From positions 1 to 64,000 of the forward strand of contig JAEESE010000003.1 of NCBI GenBank assembly GCA_016286165.1: a stretch of 64,000 bases of DNA, in the 5' to 3' direction. The position numbers and the translations under genes were made by a program. Positions within the stretch are counted from its first letter, which is position 1; each line of letters begins with the position of its first letter. This DNA comes from Bacteroidaceae bacterium (GTDB lineage Bacteria; Bacteroidota; Bacteroidia; Bacteroidales; Bacteroidaceae). Of this stretch, positions 8,130 through 17,446 are shown in pieces. The notes beneath the pieces were generated by a model. It saw nothing but the letters and a program-made list of their open reading frames with translations, was not told where the DNA came from and did no database searches.

Positions 8130-9074
8130 ATGAGCCATCTGAAAGCCCTTTGTATGACAGCTCTGCTGGTCGTGGCATCGAGAGCCGCGGCCCAGTATGA
8201 TCCGGCGTTCAACCACTATTGGACGCTGCAGTCGCTGTATAACCCTGCCGCTTCTGGCCTCTCGGAGCAGATTAATGTCAACGGAGCCTATTCGTTGCAG
8301 ATGATGGGTTATACGCGTGCTCCGCAAACTATGGTGGTGACGGCTGACCTCCCCTTGTGGATGATAGGCCGTGCGCATGGCGTAGGAGCCGGGTTTGTGA
8401 ACGATAAGATAGGTTTGTTTGAGCATAAGAAATTCTACATAGAATATGCTTTGCACCTGAAACTATGGGGCGGCCGTATCAGCGCCGGCGTGCGCGGAGC
8501 TTTGCTCAACGAGACTTTCGACGGCACAGGACTTGACATAAATGACCCTGGCGATCCCGCTTTCCCCACATCGGAAGTGAATGGTAACAAGTTCGATGTG
8601 GAAGCAGGCCTGCGTTACGACGGTCGCGAGTGGTATGCCGGCGTTTCAGCCTTGCACATCATGCAGCCTACAGTGACGCTCGGCGACAGCAAGGCGAATG
8701 AATTTGAGGTGCCCCGAACGTATTATTTGACAGGCGGATACAATATTAGGCTGAAAAATCCGTTATTAAAAATACACACCTCTGCCATTTTGCGTACGGA
8801 CCTGTCGGCCTGGCGTGGCGACGTCACGGCACGACTGGGTTACAACGGACCGAAAGGTAAGATGTACGTCGGTGTGGGCTACAGCCCCACAATCTCAGCT
8901 TCAGTGTTGATCGGAGGCGACTTCCATGGTGTGCAGTTGGGCTATGCATACGAGATGTACACCTCGGGTATAGGACCTCTGCAGGGCACACATGAAGTGA
9001 CGCTTGGCTACACCACTGACTTGAATCTGTTCAAGAAAGGCAAGAACCGGCATCAGAGCGTGCGCATACTGTAA
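8130..9074 (+). CDS. porP: T9SS outer-membrane protein PorP/SprF
   Basis: A 314-aa PorP/SprF-family barrel. A signal peptide ends around ASRAAAQ, followed by the diagnostic YDPAFNHYWTLQSLYNPAAS. Later repeats such as GVGFSP-like VGVGYSPTISASVLIGGDF and a final LGYTTDLNLF are typical barrel strands. It is first in a five-gene cluster ordered as in Porphyromonas gingivalis (porP-K-L-M-N). A second in-frame Met at residue 9 would also give a good signal peptide, so the exact start is uncertain. Confidence 0.92.
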   Translation: MSHLKALCMTALLVVASRAAAQYDPAFNHYWTLQSLYNPAASGLSEQINVNGAYSLQMMGYTRAPQTMVVTADLPLWMIGRAHGVGAGFVNDKIGLFEHKKFYIEYALHLKLWGGRISAGVRGALLNETFDGTGLDINDPGDPAFPTSEVNGNKFDVEAGLRYDGREWYAGVSALHIMQPTVTLGDSKANEFEVPRTYYLTGGYNIRLKNPLLKIHTSAILRTDLSAWRGDVTARLGYNGPKGKMYVGVGYSPTISASVLIGGDFHGVQLGYAYEMYTSGIGPLQGTHEVTLGYTTDLNLFKKGKNRHQSVRIL

Positions 9075-9107
9075 TCATAAGTTTAGAATCAGGTATTCAA
9101 ATACGAT

Positions 9108-10604
9108 ATGAATAATAGAAATTCACAAAAGCATTACACTCCCCTCGCCCTTTGGAAAGGGGTCGGGGGTGAGGCTATTGTAGTGTTGCTATTTGCAACA
9201 GTTTTGCTCGGCGCCTGTGCTGGAGCCAAGTCTGGCGCTATGGCGCAGGGCGGCGAAGTGACAGGCGTTCGCGGCACATCGTACAGCGAATCGACGCCCT
9301 TCGGCATGGTTGCCGTGCAGAAAGGTTCCTTGCGCGTAGGCTTCGAGGAAGGTGACACATTGTGGGGCGCCGGTTTCCCGAGCCGTGATATCTCTGTCGA
9401 TGGCTTCTGGATGGACCAGACCGAGGTGTCGAACGCCAAATACCGTCAGTTCGTCATGTGGGTGCGCGACAGCATCATCCGTGAGCGTCTGGCAGACCCT
9501 GCCTTCGGCGGCGATGAGACATATAAGATTGAGGAGGACAAGGAGGGCAACCCCATCACTCCGCACCTCAACTGGAGCAAGGCTATTCCCTGGCGCAAGG
9601 CTACCGAGGATGAGGCACGTGCCATAGAGAGCGTATACGTCACTCACCCCATCGACGGCACTAAGATGCTGGATGCAAGCCAGATGAACTACCGCTTTGA
9701 GGTGTACGACTATGCAGCAGCTGCCTTGCGTAAGTACCGCCTCAACCCCGAGGAGCGTGACCTCAATACCGACCATGCCGTGTCTACGGCCGACGTCATC
9801 ATCTCCAAGGATACAGCGTATATCGACGACGATGGAAAGATAGTGCGTCAGACCATTACACGTCCGCTGTCGGGACCTTGGGATTTCCTAAACACATATA
9901 TTATTAATGTGTACCCCGACACTACTTGTTGGGTGAACGACTTCCAGAATGCTGAGAACGAACGCTATATGCGCCTGTATTTTTCGAACCCCGCTTACGA
10001 CGATTACCCTGTTGTGGGCGTGTCGTGGGAGCAGGCTATGGCCTTCTGCCGCTGGCGCACGGAGTTCCTGGCCAAGGGCCTTGGACAGAACATAGCCGAC
10101 GTTCAGCCTTACCGACTGCCTACCGAGATTGAGTGGGAGTACGCAGCGCGCGGCAAGGACGGCAACCCGTTCCCATGGGAGGCAGAGGATGTGAAGAGCG
10201 ACAAGGGCTGCTTCTATGCCAACTTCAAGCCTGACCGCGGCAACTACACCAAGGACGGTTCGCTCATAACATCGAAATGTGGCATCTTTTCGGCCAACAG
10301 CAACGGCCTCTACGACATGGCAGGTAACGTAGCCGAATGGACCTCAACGGTCTACACCGAGGCCGGTGTGGAAGCCATGAGCGACCTCAATCCCGAACTG
10401 CGCTATAATGCAGCCAAGGAGGACCCGTACCGCCTGAAGAAGAAGAGCATACGCGGCGGCTCGTGGAAAGACCCCGAGTCGATGATACGTTCGGCCTGGC
10501 GCTCGTATGAATACCAAAACCAGCCTCGATCCTACATAGGCTTCCGCTGCGTGCGTTCTATGGTTCGCGATGCCAGCGGCATAAAGAACAAGGGAAAGAA
10601 ATAA
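9108..10604 (+). CDS. gldK: T9SS ring lipoprotein GldK/PorK
   Basis: A 498-aa lipoprotein with a formylglycine-generating-enzyme-like (SUMF1) fold. It forms the periplasmic PorK/N ring of the type IX secretion system. The lipobox is LLGAC with Cys37. SUMF1-type motifs are visible: GFWMDQTEVSNAKYRQFV, YPVVGVSWEQAMAFCRW, RLPTEIEWEYAARG, GLYDMAGNVAEWT and the final SYIGFRCVR. Unusually, residues 11-22 before the hydrophobic part of the signal peptide are encoded by a 36-bp GC-rich palindromic repeat shared with era (see 9139-9174). Confidence 0.95.
   Translation: MNNRNSQKHYTPLALWKGVGGEAIVVLLFATVLLGACAGAKSGAMAQGGEVTGVRGTSYSESTPFGMVAVQKGSLRVGFEEGDTLWGAGFPSRDISVDGFWMDQTEVSNAKYRQFVMWVRDSIIRERLADPAFGGDETYKIEEDKEGNPITPHLNWSKAIPWRKATEDEARAIESVYVTHPIDGTKMLDASQMNYRFEVYDYAAAALRKYRLNPEERDLNTDHAVSTADVIISKDTAYIDDDGKIVRQTITRPLSGPWDFLNTYIINVYPDTTCWVNDFQNAENERYMRLYFSNPAYDDYPVVGVSWEQAMAFCRWRTEFLAKGLGQNIADVQPYRLPTEIEWEYAARGKDGNPFPWEAEDVKSDKGCFYANFKPDRGNYTKDGSLITSKCGIFSANSNGLYDMAGNVAEWTSTVYTEAGVEAMSDLNPELRYNAAKEDPYRLKKKSIRGGSWKDPESMIRSAWRSYEYQNQPRSYIGFRCVRSMVRDASGIKNKGKK
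9139..9174 (-). repeat. 36-bp palindromic repeat inside gldK
   Basis: Read on the minus strand it is identical at 33 of 36 positions to 53293-53328 inside era. The ends form a GC-rich dyad (CTCCCCTC ... GGGGTGAGG-like). It encodes part of the GldK leader (TPLALWKGVGGE), upstream of the hydrophobic stretch. Confidence 0.85.
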
Positions 10605-10671
10605 ACTCGTATGATGTGCGAAGTTTAAGTTTGAGGTTTAAAGTTTAAAGTAATTACCTTAGAATATAAAG

Positions 10672-11718
10672 ATGAGTAAGTTCTCACTTATAGCACGTCT
10701 GCAGCACTGGATGGACTCAGTGCCCGGCCAGACTTTTATGAACTACGCCTATTCATGGGGCGCTGCCGTCGTTATCCTCGGCACATTGTTTAAACTGACA
10801 CACATCCCCGGTGCCAACCTCATGCTGTTTATAGGTATGGGCACTGAGGTGTTCGTGTTCTTCATCTCCGGTTTCGACCGTCCATTCGATGCTAAGAAAG
10901 ACTCAGAGCTTGCCGAGGACTTCGTAAGCCTTGAGGAAGCCGAAGCTCTGAAAGCAGCTGCCCAGGCAGCCGCAGCAGCCGGTGGCGGAGCCACTATTGT
11001 AGGTGGTGGCGGTCCAGTGGTTACTGGCGGCCCTGTTGTAGCAGGCGAAGGCGCCGTTGCGGCAGGCGAAGGAACAGTGGTAGCTGGCGGTGGCCCAATA
11101 GTTACCGGCGGTGGTGGCGGCACAGTCATCATCGGCGGCGGAGCTCCTGCTGGTGGTACAGTAGTAATCGGCGGTGGCGGTGCACCCGTAGTTGCCGACG
11201 GTGAGGCTGTTGAAGGCGGTACTACGGTCGTAGGCGGTGGCGGCGGAGTCATCGGAGGCGGATTCGTAGGCGGTGGAGGCCCCGGCCTTTCAGCCGAAGA
11301 TGCTGCCAATCTGGCCGCAGCAGCCCAGGCTGCTGCCAACGTGGGTGCCACGCTCAGTCAGGATGCTCAAGGCATGTTGGCCAACGCTCAGGCAGCCAAC
11401 GCCCCCGAGGTGGAAGATGCTATCGAGGCTTATGTCGACCAGCTGTCGCAGCTCACGGAGGTGCTTACCAAGGTGCGCGAACAGGCCAGCCGCATGACGC
11501 AGGAGAGCGAGGAGATGGTAAACCTCAACCGTACGCTCACCGGCATCAACACCATCTACGAGATGCAGCTTAAGAGCATCAGTCAGCAGGTGGGTACTAT
11601 CGACCAGATTACCGACCAGACGCATAAGATGGCCAAGAATATCGAGGAACTCAACGGTGTATATGCCCGCATGATTGAGGCCCTGACCGTGAATATGCCC
11701 AAAGCTGCGCAAGCATAA
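10672..11718 (+). CDS. gldL: T9SS motor protein GldL/PorL with Gly-rich insert
   Basis: An inner-membrane component that with GldM converts proton-motive force into motion for the type IX secretion system. Two transmembrane helices (about 26-42 and 49-66) are followed by a cytoplasmic part. Glu59 in helix 2 corresponds to the conserved motor glutamate. Residues 104-205 are an extraordinary low-complexity segment of GGGG, TVV, PVV and AGEG repeats, with no counterpart I know in the family. The C-terminal 140 residues return to the usual coiled-coil (YVDQLSQLTEVLTKV and following). The gene lies 67 bases after gldK. Confidence 0.93.
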   Translation: MSKFSLIARLQHWMDSVPGQTFMNYAYSWGAAVVILGTLFKLTHIPGANLMLFIGMGTEVFVFFISGFDRPFDAKKDSELAEDFVSLEEAEALKAAAQAAAAAGGGATIVGGGGPVVTGGPVVAGEGAVAAGEGTVVAGGGPIVTGGGGGTVIIGGGAPAGGTVVIGGGGAPVVADGEAVEGGTTVVGGGGGVIGGGFVGGGGPGLSAEDAANLAAAAQAAANVGATLSQDAQGMLANAQAANAPEVEDAIEAYVDQLSQLTEVLTKVREQASRMTQESEEMVNLNRTLTGINTIYEMQLKSISQQVGTIDQITDQTHKMAKNIEELNGVYARMIEALTVNMPKAAQA

Positions 11719-11756
11719 ATTGTAAATCGTAAATTGTCTAATTGTAAATTACGATT

Positions 11757-13322
11757 ATGCCCGTTAAGAAAAGACCCATATCTCCGCGTCAGAAGATGAT
11801 TAACCTGATGTACGTCGTCCTGATGGCGATGCTCGCACTCAACGTGTCGAGCGACGTGCTCAATGGTTTCTCGCTCGTCGACAAGAGCCTGCAGACTACT
11901 ACCAAGAATGCAAGTCAGGTGAACCGCGGCATCTACGACGACTTCGAAGAGCAGATGAAGGCCAATCCCAAGAAGGTGAAGGAATGGTACGACAAGGCTC
12001 AGGTGGTACGTCAGATGTCGGATTCGCTTTTCAACTTTGCTGAGCAGCTGAAGGAACTCATTGTGAAGAAGAGTGATGGCGACGACGGAGATGTGAAGAA
12101 CATAAAGAACCGCGAAGACCTGGAAGCAGCAACCAGTGTGATGCTCGCCCCAGGCACAGGTCGCGGCAAGGCCCTCTACGACGGTATCAACGATTACCGT
12201 GAACGTATCATTAAGATGGTGACCGACTCGGCGCAGCGCCGTATCATAGCCTCGAACCTTTCTACCGACGTGCCCCAGAGCGTTCGCACACTGGGCAAGA
12301 ACTGGCAGGAGTATATGTTCGAGTCGATGCCTACAGCAGCTGCCGTGACACTTCTCACCAAACTGCAAAGCGACGTGCGTTATGCTGAGGGTGAAGTGCT
12401 GCACGGCTTGGCAGCCAATATCGGTGTGAAGGATATCCATGTCAACGAGCTCAATGCTTATGTGATACCATCGTCGCAGACAGTAGTGCAGGGTGGAAAG
12501 TTCTCGGCACAGATATTGATGGCTGCTGTAGATACTACCAACCGCCCGACTATCTATATAGGCGGTCAGAAGATAAACAGCGACCGCGGCATCTACGAAA
12601 CCGTTTGCTCGCGAACCGGCGACTTCAATCTCGTGGGATACATTGAGATGATGAATGCTCAGGGAGAACTGGTGCGCCGCAACTTCGAGCAGAAATACAC
12701 TGTTGTAGCGCCATCGGCCACTGTTTCGGCCGACTTGATGAACGTGCTCTATGCAGGCTATGACAACCCGATGTCGGTGAGTGTGCCTGGAGTGCCGGCC
12801 AATAAGTTGCAGGTGTCGATGAGCGGCGGCGGCCTCACGCCTAAGGGCGAAGGCAAGTATGTAGCGCGTCCCACTCAGGTAGGCGGCGAAGCCGTATTCA
12901 CCGTAGCAGCTCAGACCGAGGGCCGCTTGCAGGAGATGGGTAAGTTTACCTTCCGTGTTCGCAAACTGCCCGACCCGACGGCATATATCGCATATAGCGA
13001 CGGACAGGGTGGCGAGAACCGCTTCAAAGGCGGTAAACTATCGAAGCAGGTGCTGATGAGCGTCAATTCGCTCGGTGCTGCCGTCGATGATGGCTTGTTG
13101 AATATCCCCTTCCGCGTAACTGGCTTTGAGACAGTGTCCTACGACCGAATGGGTAATGCCTTCCCGGAAGTGTCCGGCTCGGCAGAATTTACAGAACGAC
13201 AAAAAAGTATGTTCCGTGGCCTCTCGCGCGGTAAACGTTTTTTCATTACGCGCATCAAAGCTATAGGACCTGACGGTGTGGAACGCACTCTGGATGGCGC
13301 CATGGATATCACAGTGAACTAA
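11757..13322 (+). CDS. gldM: T9SS motor protein GldM/PorM
   Basis: A 521-aa protein with one N-terminal transmembrane helix (MINLMYVVLMAMLALNVS) preceded by the conserved SPRQK, whose Arg11 matches the Arg thought to pair with the GldL glutamate. The large periplasmic part contains the GldM domains that reach to the PorK/N ring (for example VSVPGVPANKLQVSMSGGGL). Length is the family norm. It follows gldL after 38 bases. Confidence 0.95.
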   Translation: MPVKKRPISPRQKMINLMYVVLMAMLALNVSSDVLNGFSLVDKSLQTTTKNASQVNRGIYDDFEEQMKANPKKVKEWYDKAQVVRQMSDSLFNFAEQLKELIVKKSDGDDGDVKNIKNREDLEAATSVMLAPGTGRGKALYDGINDYRERIIKMVTDSAQRRIIASNLSTDVPQSVRTLGKNWQEYMFESMPTAAAVTLLTKLQSDVRYAEGEVLHGLAANIGVKDIHVNELNAYVIPSSQTVVQGGKFSAQILMAAVDTTNRPTIYIGGQKINSDRGIYETVCSRTGDFNLVGYIEMMNAQGELVRRNFEQKYTVVAPSATVSADLMNVLYAGYDNPMSVSVPGVPANKLQVSMSGGGLTPKGEGKYVARPTQVGGEAVFTVAAQTEGRLQEMGKFTFRVRKLPDPTAYIAYSDGQGGENRFKGGKLSKQVLMSVNSLGAAVDDGLLNIPFRVTGFETVSYDRMGNAFPEVSGSAEFTERQKSMFRGLSRGKRFFITRIKAIGPDGVERTLDGAMDITVN

Positions 13323-13353
13323 CATTGATAATAGAACAACCGAAATATAGGAC

Positions 13354-14487
13354 ATGAAAAGATTACTGATATTTCTCAGCGTGCTGGTATGCACGATTGG
13401 TTTGAATGCTCAGCCTGCAAGAAGTCGTACTGCGGCATCGAACACTAAGGATAAGGACGGCAAGGTTGTTTCACGTTCGAGCAACAAACAGCAGACATCG
13501 TCCGCCAAGCCTCAGGCAGACCGTGCGGCACTGTCGTTCCCCACGTCGGCCGAGATGCCCGAGGACGTGGTTTGGCGTCGTGATATCTATCGTCAGCTTG
13601 ACTTGTTGAAGGACGAGAACGCACCTTTGTATTATCCCGTAGAACCACGCGGCAAGGATCAGAACCTGTTCACCTATCTGTTCCGTCTCTTCGTGTCAGG
13701 CCGCATCAAAGGCTACAAGCCCACCGATGACGGCGGCGAATCGTTCGACGAGAAGGACGTCGTCAGCGTGAAGGACCTGCTGGACAACCAACGTATATAT
13801 TACGAAGAGTCGGGAGGTAGGATTACCGTGCCCGAGAGTGATATCCCCTCGGCTTTTGTCAAGCGTTTCTACTTGAAGGAGAGCAGCTATTTCGATCAGC
13901 GCTCTGCAACATATAAGACGCGCGTAACAGCTCTATGCCCCGTGCTTATGGATGAGGATGAATTCCTGTCGATCGACAACGAGGCAGGCACCGCTACTTC
14001 GAAGCCTTTGTTCTGGGTAAAGTATGATGATGTGGCTACCTACCTGTCGCGTATGCCTGTCATGGCTTCAAACTTCAACAATGTCACCAATATGACCGTT
14101 GACGACTACTTCACCATGAACCGTTACAACGGCAAGATCTATAAGACCACAAACCTGCAGGGACGCTTGTTGGCCGATTACGCCAAGACCGATTCCGCTA
14201 TGACTGCCGAGCAGAAGCGTATCGAACAGCAGCTTGTGGACTTCGAGAACAGCATCTGGCATCAGGAGGCAAAGGTAGACTCTACCGACAGCGTAGCTAT
14301 AGCAGAGAAGGCCGTTGACAAGAAGGTGGCTCGTGCCTCACGCAGCAAGAAGAGTGATGCCGCCAAGGACGACAAGAGTGAGAAGACTACTTCGCGCCGC
14401 TCCTCAGCCGCTGCCAAGGAACCAAAGCAAGCCAAGGTAAGCTCGGGCTCGGCACCACGTGTATCTGCTCGCCGCCAGCGCCGATAG
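13354..14487 (+). CDS. gldN: T9SS ring protein GldN/PorN
   Basis: A 377-aa periplasmic partner of GldK. A signal peptide (MKRLLIFLSVLVCTIGLNAQ) is followed by a basic Ser-rich linker. The core carries VVWRRDIYRQLDL, NAPLYYPVEPRG and LFTYLFRLFVSGRIKGY, all characteristic of GldN. The C-terminal 70 residues are a Lys/Arg/Ser/Ala-rich tail (KKSDAAKDDKSEKTTSRRSS, ending ARRQRR) that is likely disordered and is not part of the conserved domain. It is the last core T9SS gene of the operon. Confidence 0.93.
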   Translation: MKRLLIFLSVLVCTIGLNAQPARSRTAASNTKDKDGKVVSRSSNKQQTSSAKPQADRAALSFPTSAEMPEDVVWRRDIYRQLDLLKDENAPLYYPVEPRGKDQNLFTYLFRLFVSGRIKGYKPTDDGGESFDEKDVVSVKDLLDNQRIYYEESGGRITVPESDIPSAFVKRFYLKESSYFDQRSATYKTRVTALCPVLMDEDEFLSIDNEAGTATSKPLFWVKYDDVATYLSRMPVMASNFNNVTNMTVDDYFTMNRYNGKIYKTTNLQGRLLADYAKTDSAMTAEQKRIEQQLVDFENSIWHQEAKVDSTDSVAIAEKAVDKKVARASRSKKSDAAKDDKSEKTTSRRSSAAAKEPKQAKVSSGSAPRVSARRQRR

Positions 14488-14557
14488 TTCTTCATCGGCA
14501 TATAACATCCCCAATAACGTCTCTACCAACAGCCATCACTTAATACTGCGAACGATT

Positions 14558-15148
14558 ATGAAACGTTTAATAACACTTCTCGCCGCCGTTGTTGCCTTCG
14601 CCGCGATGGCTTCAGCACAGGCACGGTTTGGCCTCGAAGGAGGTGTAGGGATCAAGAAGATGACTTTCTCAAAGGATGTCTATAAGGCCGACAACTACAC
14701 CGGCTTCTTCGTAGGCCCTAAGATGAAAGCAAAGATACCCATTCTCGGCCTCGGTGTGGATGCTTCCCTGCAATATGCCATGAATAAAGCAAAGATAGCA
14801 GAGTCGCGTACCAAGCACATGAGCTATCTCCGACTGCCGGTAAACCTGCGATGGGATATCGGTACCAGCCTTATCGGCGTATATGCCGCTACCGGTCCTC
14901 AGTGGGATTGGTTGATAGGCAATTCCGACCTTAAGACTCTTGATGGCCTGGAGGCAACGTTTGAGCATAGTATATTCAGTTGGAATGTCGGTGCCGGTCT
15001 TATGTTCGCCAAACATGTAGAACTGGGAGCGAGCTACAGCATCCCTATGAGTAAGGCCGGTTCGGTGCGCAATGTCTATGACCAAGTCGCCGGCAACATC
15101 AAAATCAAGAACCAAGAGTGGCAGATACGCCTCTGCTACTTCTTCTAA
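14558..15148 (+). CDS. Outer-membrane beta-barrel protein
   Basis: A 196-aa small barrel. The start chosen is the ATG that opens a clean signal peptide (MKRLITLLAAVVAFAAMASA). A longer frame from 14459 would overlap gldN by 29 bases in a different frame and put the leader internally. Features of the OMP_b-brl fold are an early GVGIKKMTF and alternating strands, with a C-terminus in aromatic residues (WQIRLCYFF). It is 70 bases from gldN, so it could be cotranscribed with the T9SS genes. A dedicated role there is not shown. Confidence 0.8.
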   Translation: MKRLITLLAAVVAFAAMASAQARFGLEGGVGIKKMTFSKDVYKADNYTGFFVGPKMKAKIPILGLGVDASLQYAMNKAKIAESRTKHMSYLRLPVNLRWDIGTSLIGVYAATGPQWDWLIGNSDLKTLDGLEATFEHSIFSWNVGAGLMFAKHVELGASYSIPMSKAGSVRNVYDQVAGNIKIKNQEWQIRLCYFF

Positions 15149-15188
15149 GACGTGACATAATAACCGAAATGGATTTATAACGAAGCCG

Positions 15189-17249
15189 ATGGCCGCGTTT
15201 GTCGATGTCATCATACCTGTTCCTTTACAGGGATTGTTCACATACGCCCTGCCCGTGGGATTGCAGAAGCAAGCACAGGCAGGGTGCCGTGTCGTTGTGC
15301 CATTCGGCAATAAACGCAGCACAACGGGTATTATTGTCCGCCTCCATGATAATCCCCCCACCGATCCTACGGTGAATGTCAAGGACATCATGGAGATTGT
15401 CGATGAAGAGCCTTGCATACTGCCTTCGCAGCTGAGTCTATGGCAGTGGATAGCCGACTACTATGTCTGCTCTATCGGCGAGGTATTCAAGGCTGCCGTG
15501 CCGGCGAAATTGAGGAAACAGGCTAAAGCCTCGATACCGGACAAAGGGAAGGGTAATGCCAAGGGGCAAGCCTCTTCACAGAATTCTTATACTCTTCCCC
15601 TCGAAGGGGAGCAGGGCTATGGTGTGCTTCCTGAACTTTCGCCAGCTCAATCCGCTGCCTTAGCAGCGATAAAAGAGAACTGGAAGGCACACCCAGTGTG
15701 TCTGTTGCACGGCGTAACCTCATCAGGTAAGACCGAGGTGTACATACACCTTATCGCTGAGGCGATAGCTCAAGGTAAGCAGGTGCTTTACCTGCTGCCT
15801 GAGATAGTGCTCACATCCCAACTTACCGACCGTTTGCAGGCAGTCTTCGGCGACCGTTTGGGCGTGTATCATAGCAAGTTTACCGATGTGCAGCGCTCTC
15901 ACGTATGGCAGCGGCAACTCTCCGACAAGCCTTTCGATATCATCGTTGGCGTGCGCTCATCCGTATTCCTGCCCTTCCAGCGGCTGGGCCTTGTGATAGT
16001 CGATGAGGAGCACGAGGTGAACTTCAAACAGCAAGAGCCGGCGCCCCGCTATAATGCACGCAACGTGGCTCTGATTATGGCTTCGCGCTTCAAAGCTCTC
16101 ACTCTCTTGGGCACTGCCACTCCTTCGTTCGAGAGTTATTACTTGGCCCGAACAGGAAAATATGGGCTCGTTGAGCTCAACGAGCGCTATGGACAGGTTC
16201 AGTTGCCGCGTATTGAGATAGTGGATGTGAAGGAGTTGCGGCGCAAGCGGCTTATGAATGGGGCTTTCTCGCAGCGGCTTATCGAAGAGATACGCTTAGC
16301 TCTCGACACACATCAGCAGGTAATACTCTTCCAAAACCGCCGAGGCTACGCTCCTCAGGTGCAGTGCCACGTATGTGGCTGGGTGCCCACTTGTCCGCGC
16401 TGTGATGTGCCTATGACTATGCATGCCCGCTCGGGTATGATGACCTGCCATTATTGCGGCTACACGGTTCCTGTGCCTAATCAGTGTCCCGCCTGCGAGA
16501 ACAAAGACCTTCGTCAGCACGGCTTCGGCACCGAGCGCGTTGAGGAAGACATACGAAAACTGTTTCCCGAGGCACGAATAGCTCGCATGGATCTCGATAC
16601 TACCACAACACGTCAGGCCTACGAACAGATAATACATGATTTCGCCAACGGTGAAACAGATATCCTAGTGGGCACGCAGATGGTGACGAAAGGTCTTGAT
16701 TTCGAGAACGTCAGCGTAGTAGGTATTCTCTCGGCTGATACTATGCTCAACCAACCCGATTTCCGTGCTTACGAGCGTTCATTCCAGATGATGGCACAGG
16801 TAGCAGGACGTGCAGGACGCCGTGCTCGTCAGGGCACCGTCATCCTGCAAACAATGAACAAGGAACTGCCACTTATAGCACAAGTTGTAGCCAACGACTA
16901 CGGCGCTGCCTACCACGATCAGATGCTCGAGCGCCGTCAGTTTGCATATCCTCCGTTCACACGCCTCGTAGTTGTCTATGTGAAACATCGTCAGCTCTCC
17001 ACTGTAGAAGCCCTCGCCCGCGAGGTCACGGTGAGTCTGCGTCAGTTGCTTGGCACACGTGTGCTCGGACCGGATGAGCCGCCAGTAGGGCGTGTGCACA
17101 ACCTCTACATCCGACGCATAATGTTGAAACTTGAGAATCGTTTGCCTATTTCATCTATTAAGGAACAACTCAGCAACCTTCGTAATCAGCTTCTTGCACA
17201 GAAACCTTATGCCTCTGCCACAATATTCTTTGATGTGGACCCGTTGTGA
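15189..17249 (+). CDS. priA: Primosomal replication protein N' (PriA helicase)
   Basis: A 686-aa superfamily-2 DNA helicase that restarts stalled forks. The N-terminal 3'-DNA-binding domain (FVDVIIPVPLQGLFTYALP) is intact. The Walker A motif is GVTSSGKTE (about 174-182) and the DEEH box follows. A zinc-binding insertion with CHVCG, CPRC, CHYCG and CPAC pairs lies at about 392-435. It is shorter than many Bacteroidetes PriA proteins because the linker after residue 105 is brief. That linker includes residues encoded by a small palindromic GC-rich repeat ('cttcccctcgaaggggag'). Confidence 0.95.
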   Translation: MAAFVDVIIPVPLQGLFTYALPVGLQKQAQAGCRVVVPFGNKRSTTGIIVRLHDNPPTDPTVNVKDIMEIVDEEPCILPSQLSLWQWIADYYVCSIGEVFKAAVPAKLRKQAKASIPDKGKGNAKGQASSQNSYTLPLEGEQGYGVLPELSPAQSAALAAIKENWKAHPVCLLHGVTSSGKTEVYIHLIAEAIAQGKQVLYLLPEIVLTSQLTDRLQAVFGDRLGVYHSKFTDVQRSHVWQRQLSDKPFDIIVGVRSSVFLPFQRLGLVIVDEEHEVNFKQQEPAPRYNARNVALIMASRFKALTLLGTATPSFESYYLARTGKYGLVELNERYGQVQLPRIEIVDVKELRRKRLMNGAFSQRLIEEIRLALDTHQQVILFQNRRGYAPQVQCHVCGWVPTCPRCDVPMTMHARSGMMTCHYCGYTVPVPNQCPACENKDLRQHGFGTERVEEDIRKLFPEARIARMDLDTTTTRQAYEQIIHDFANGETDILVGTQMVTKGLDFENVSVVGILSADTMLNQPDFRAYERSFQMMAQVAGRAGRRARQGTVILQTMNKELPLIAQVVANDYGAAYHDQMLERRQFAYPPFTRLVVVYVKHRQLSTVEALAREVTVSLRQLLGTRVLGPDEPPVGRVHNLYIRRIMLKLENRLPISSIKEQLSNLRNQLLAQKPYASATIFFDVDPL

Positions 17250-17257
17250 GGTTATAG

Positions 17258-17400
17258 TGAAAAATGAAAAGTGAAGAATGAAAATGGGGAATATGAATCG
17301 CTAATGAATGGTGGAAAATGAGGAATGAATAATGAATAATGGAAAATGAATAATGAAAAATGAAAAAAACTCTATTCCCTAATCTCTAATACCTAATCTT
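17258..17400. repeat. Degenerate AT-rich spacer repeat
   Basis: A run of imperfect 'gaaaaatgaa/gaataatgaa' units is followed by 'ctaatctctaatacctaatc'. The same kind of text recurs at 22355-22470, 26083-26135, 31425-31460, 31948-31982 and 53838-54030. No coding potential is evident. Confidence 0.5.
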
Positions 17401-17404
17401 TTAC

Positions 17405-17413
17405 TACCTTTGC
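17405..17413 (+). promoter_or_regulatory. -7 element TACCTTTGC before the CoA-transferase gene
   Basis: It matches the Bacteroidetes -7 consensus 33 bases before the start codon. The sequence 19 bases upstream is AT-rich without a clear TTTG. Confidence 0.55.
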
Positions 17414-17446
17414 AACCGCAAATCCTAAATAATCAATATCAATACA

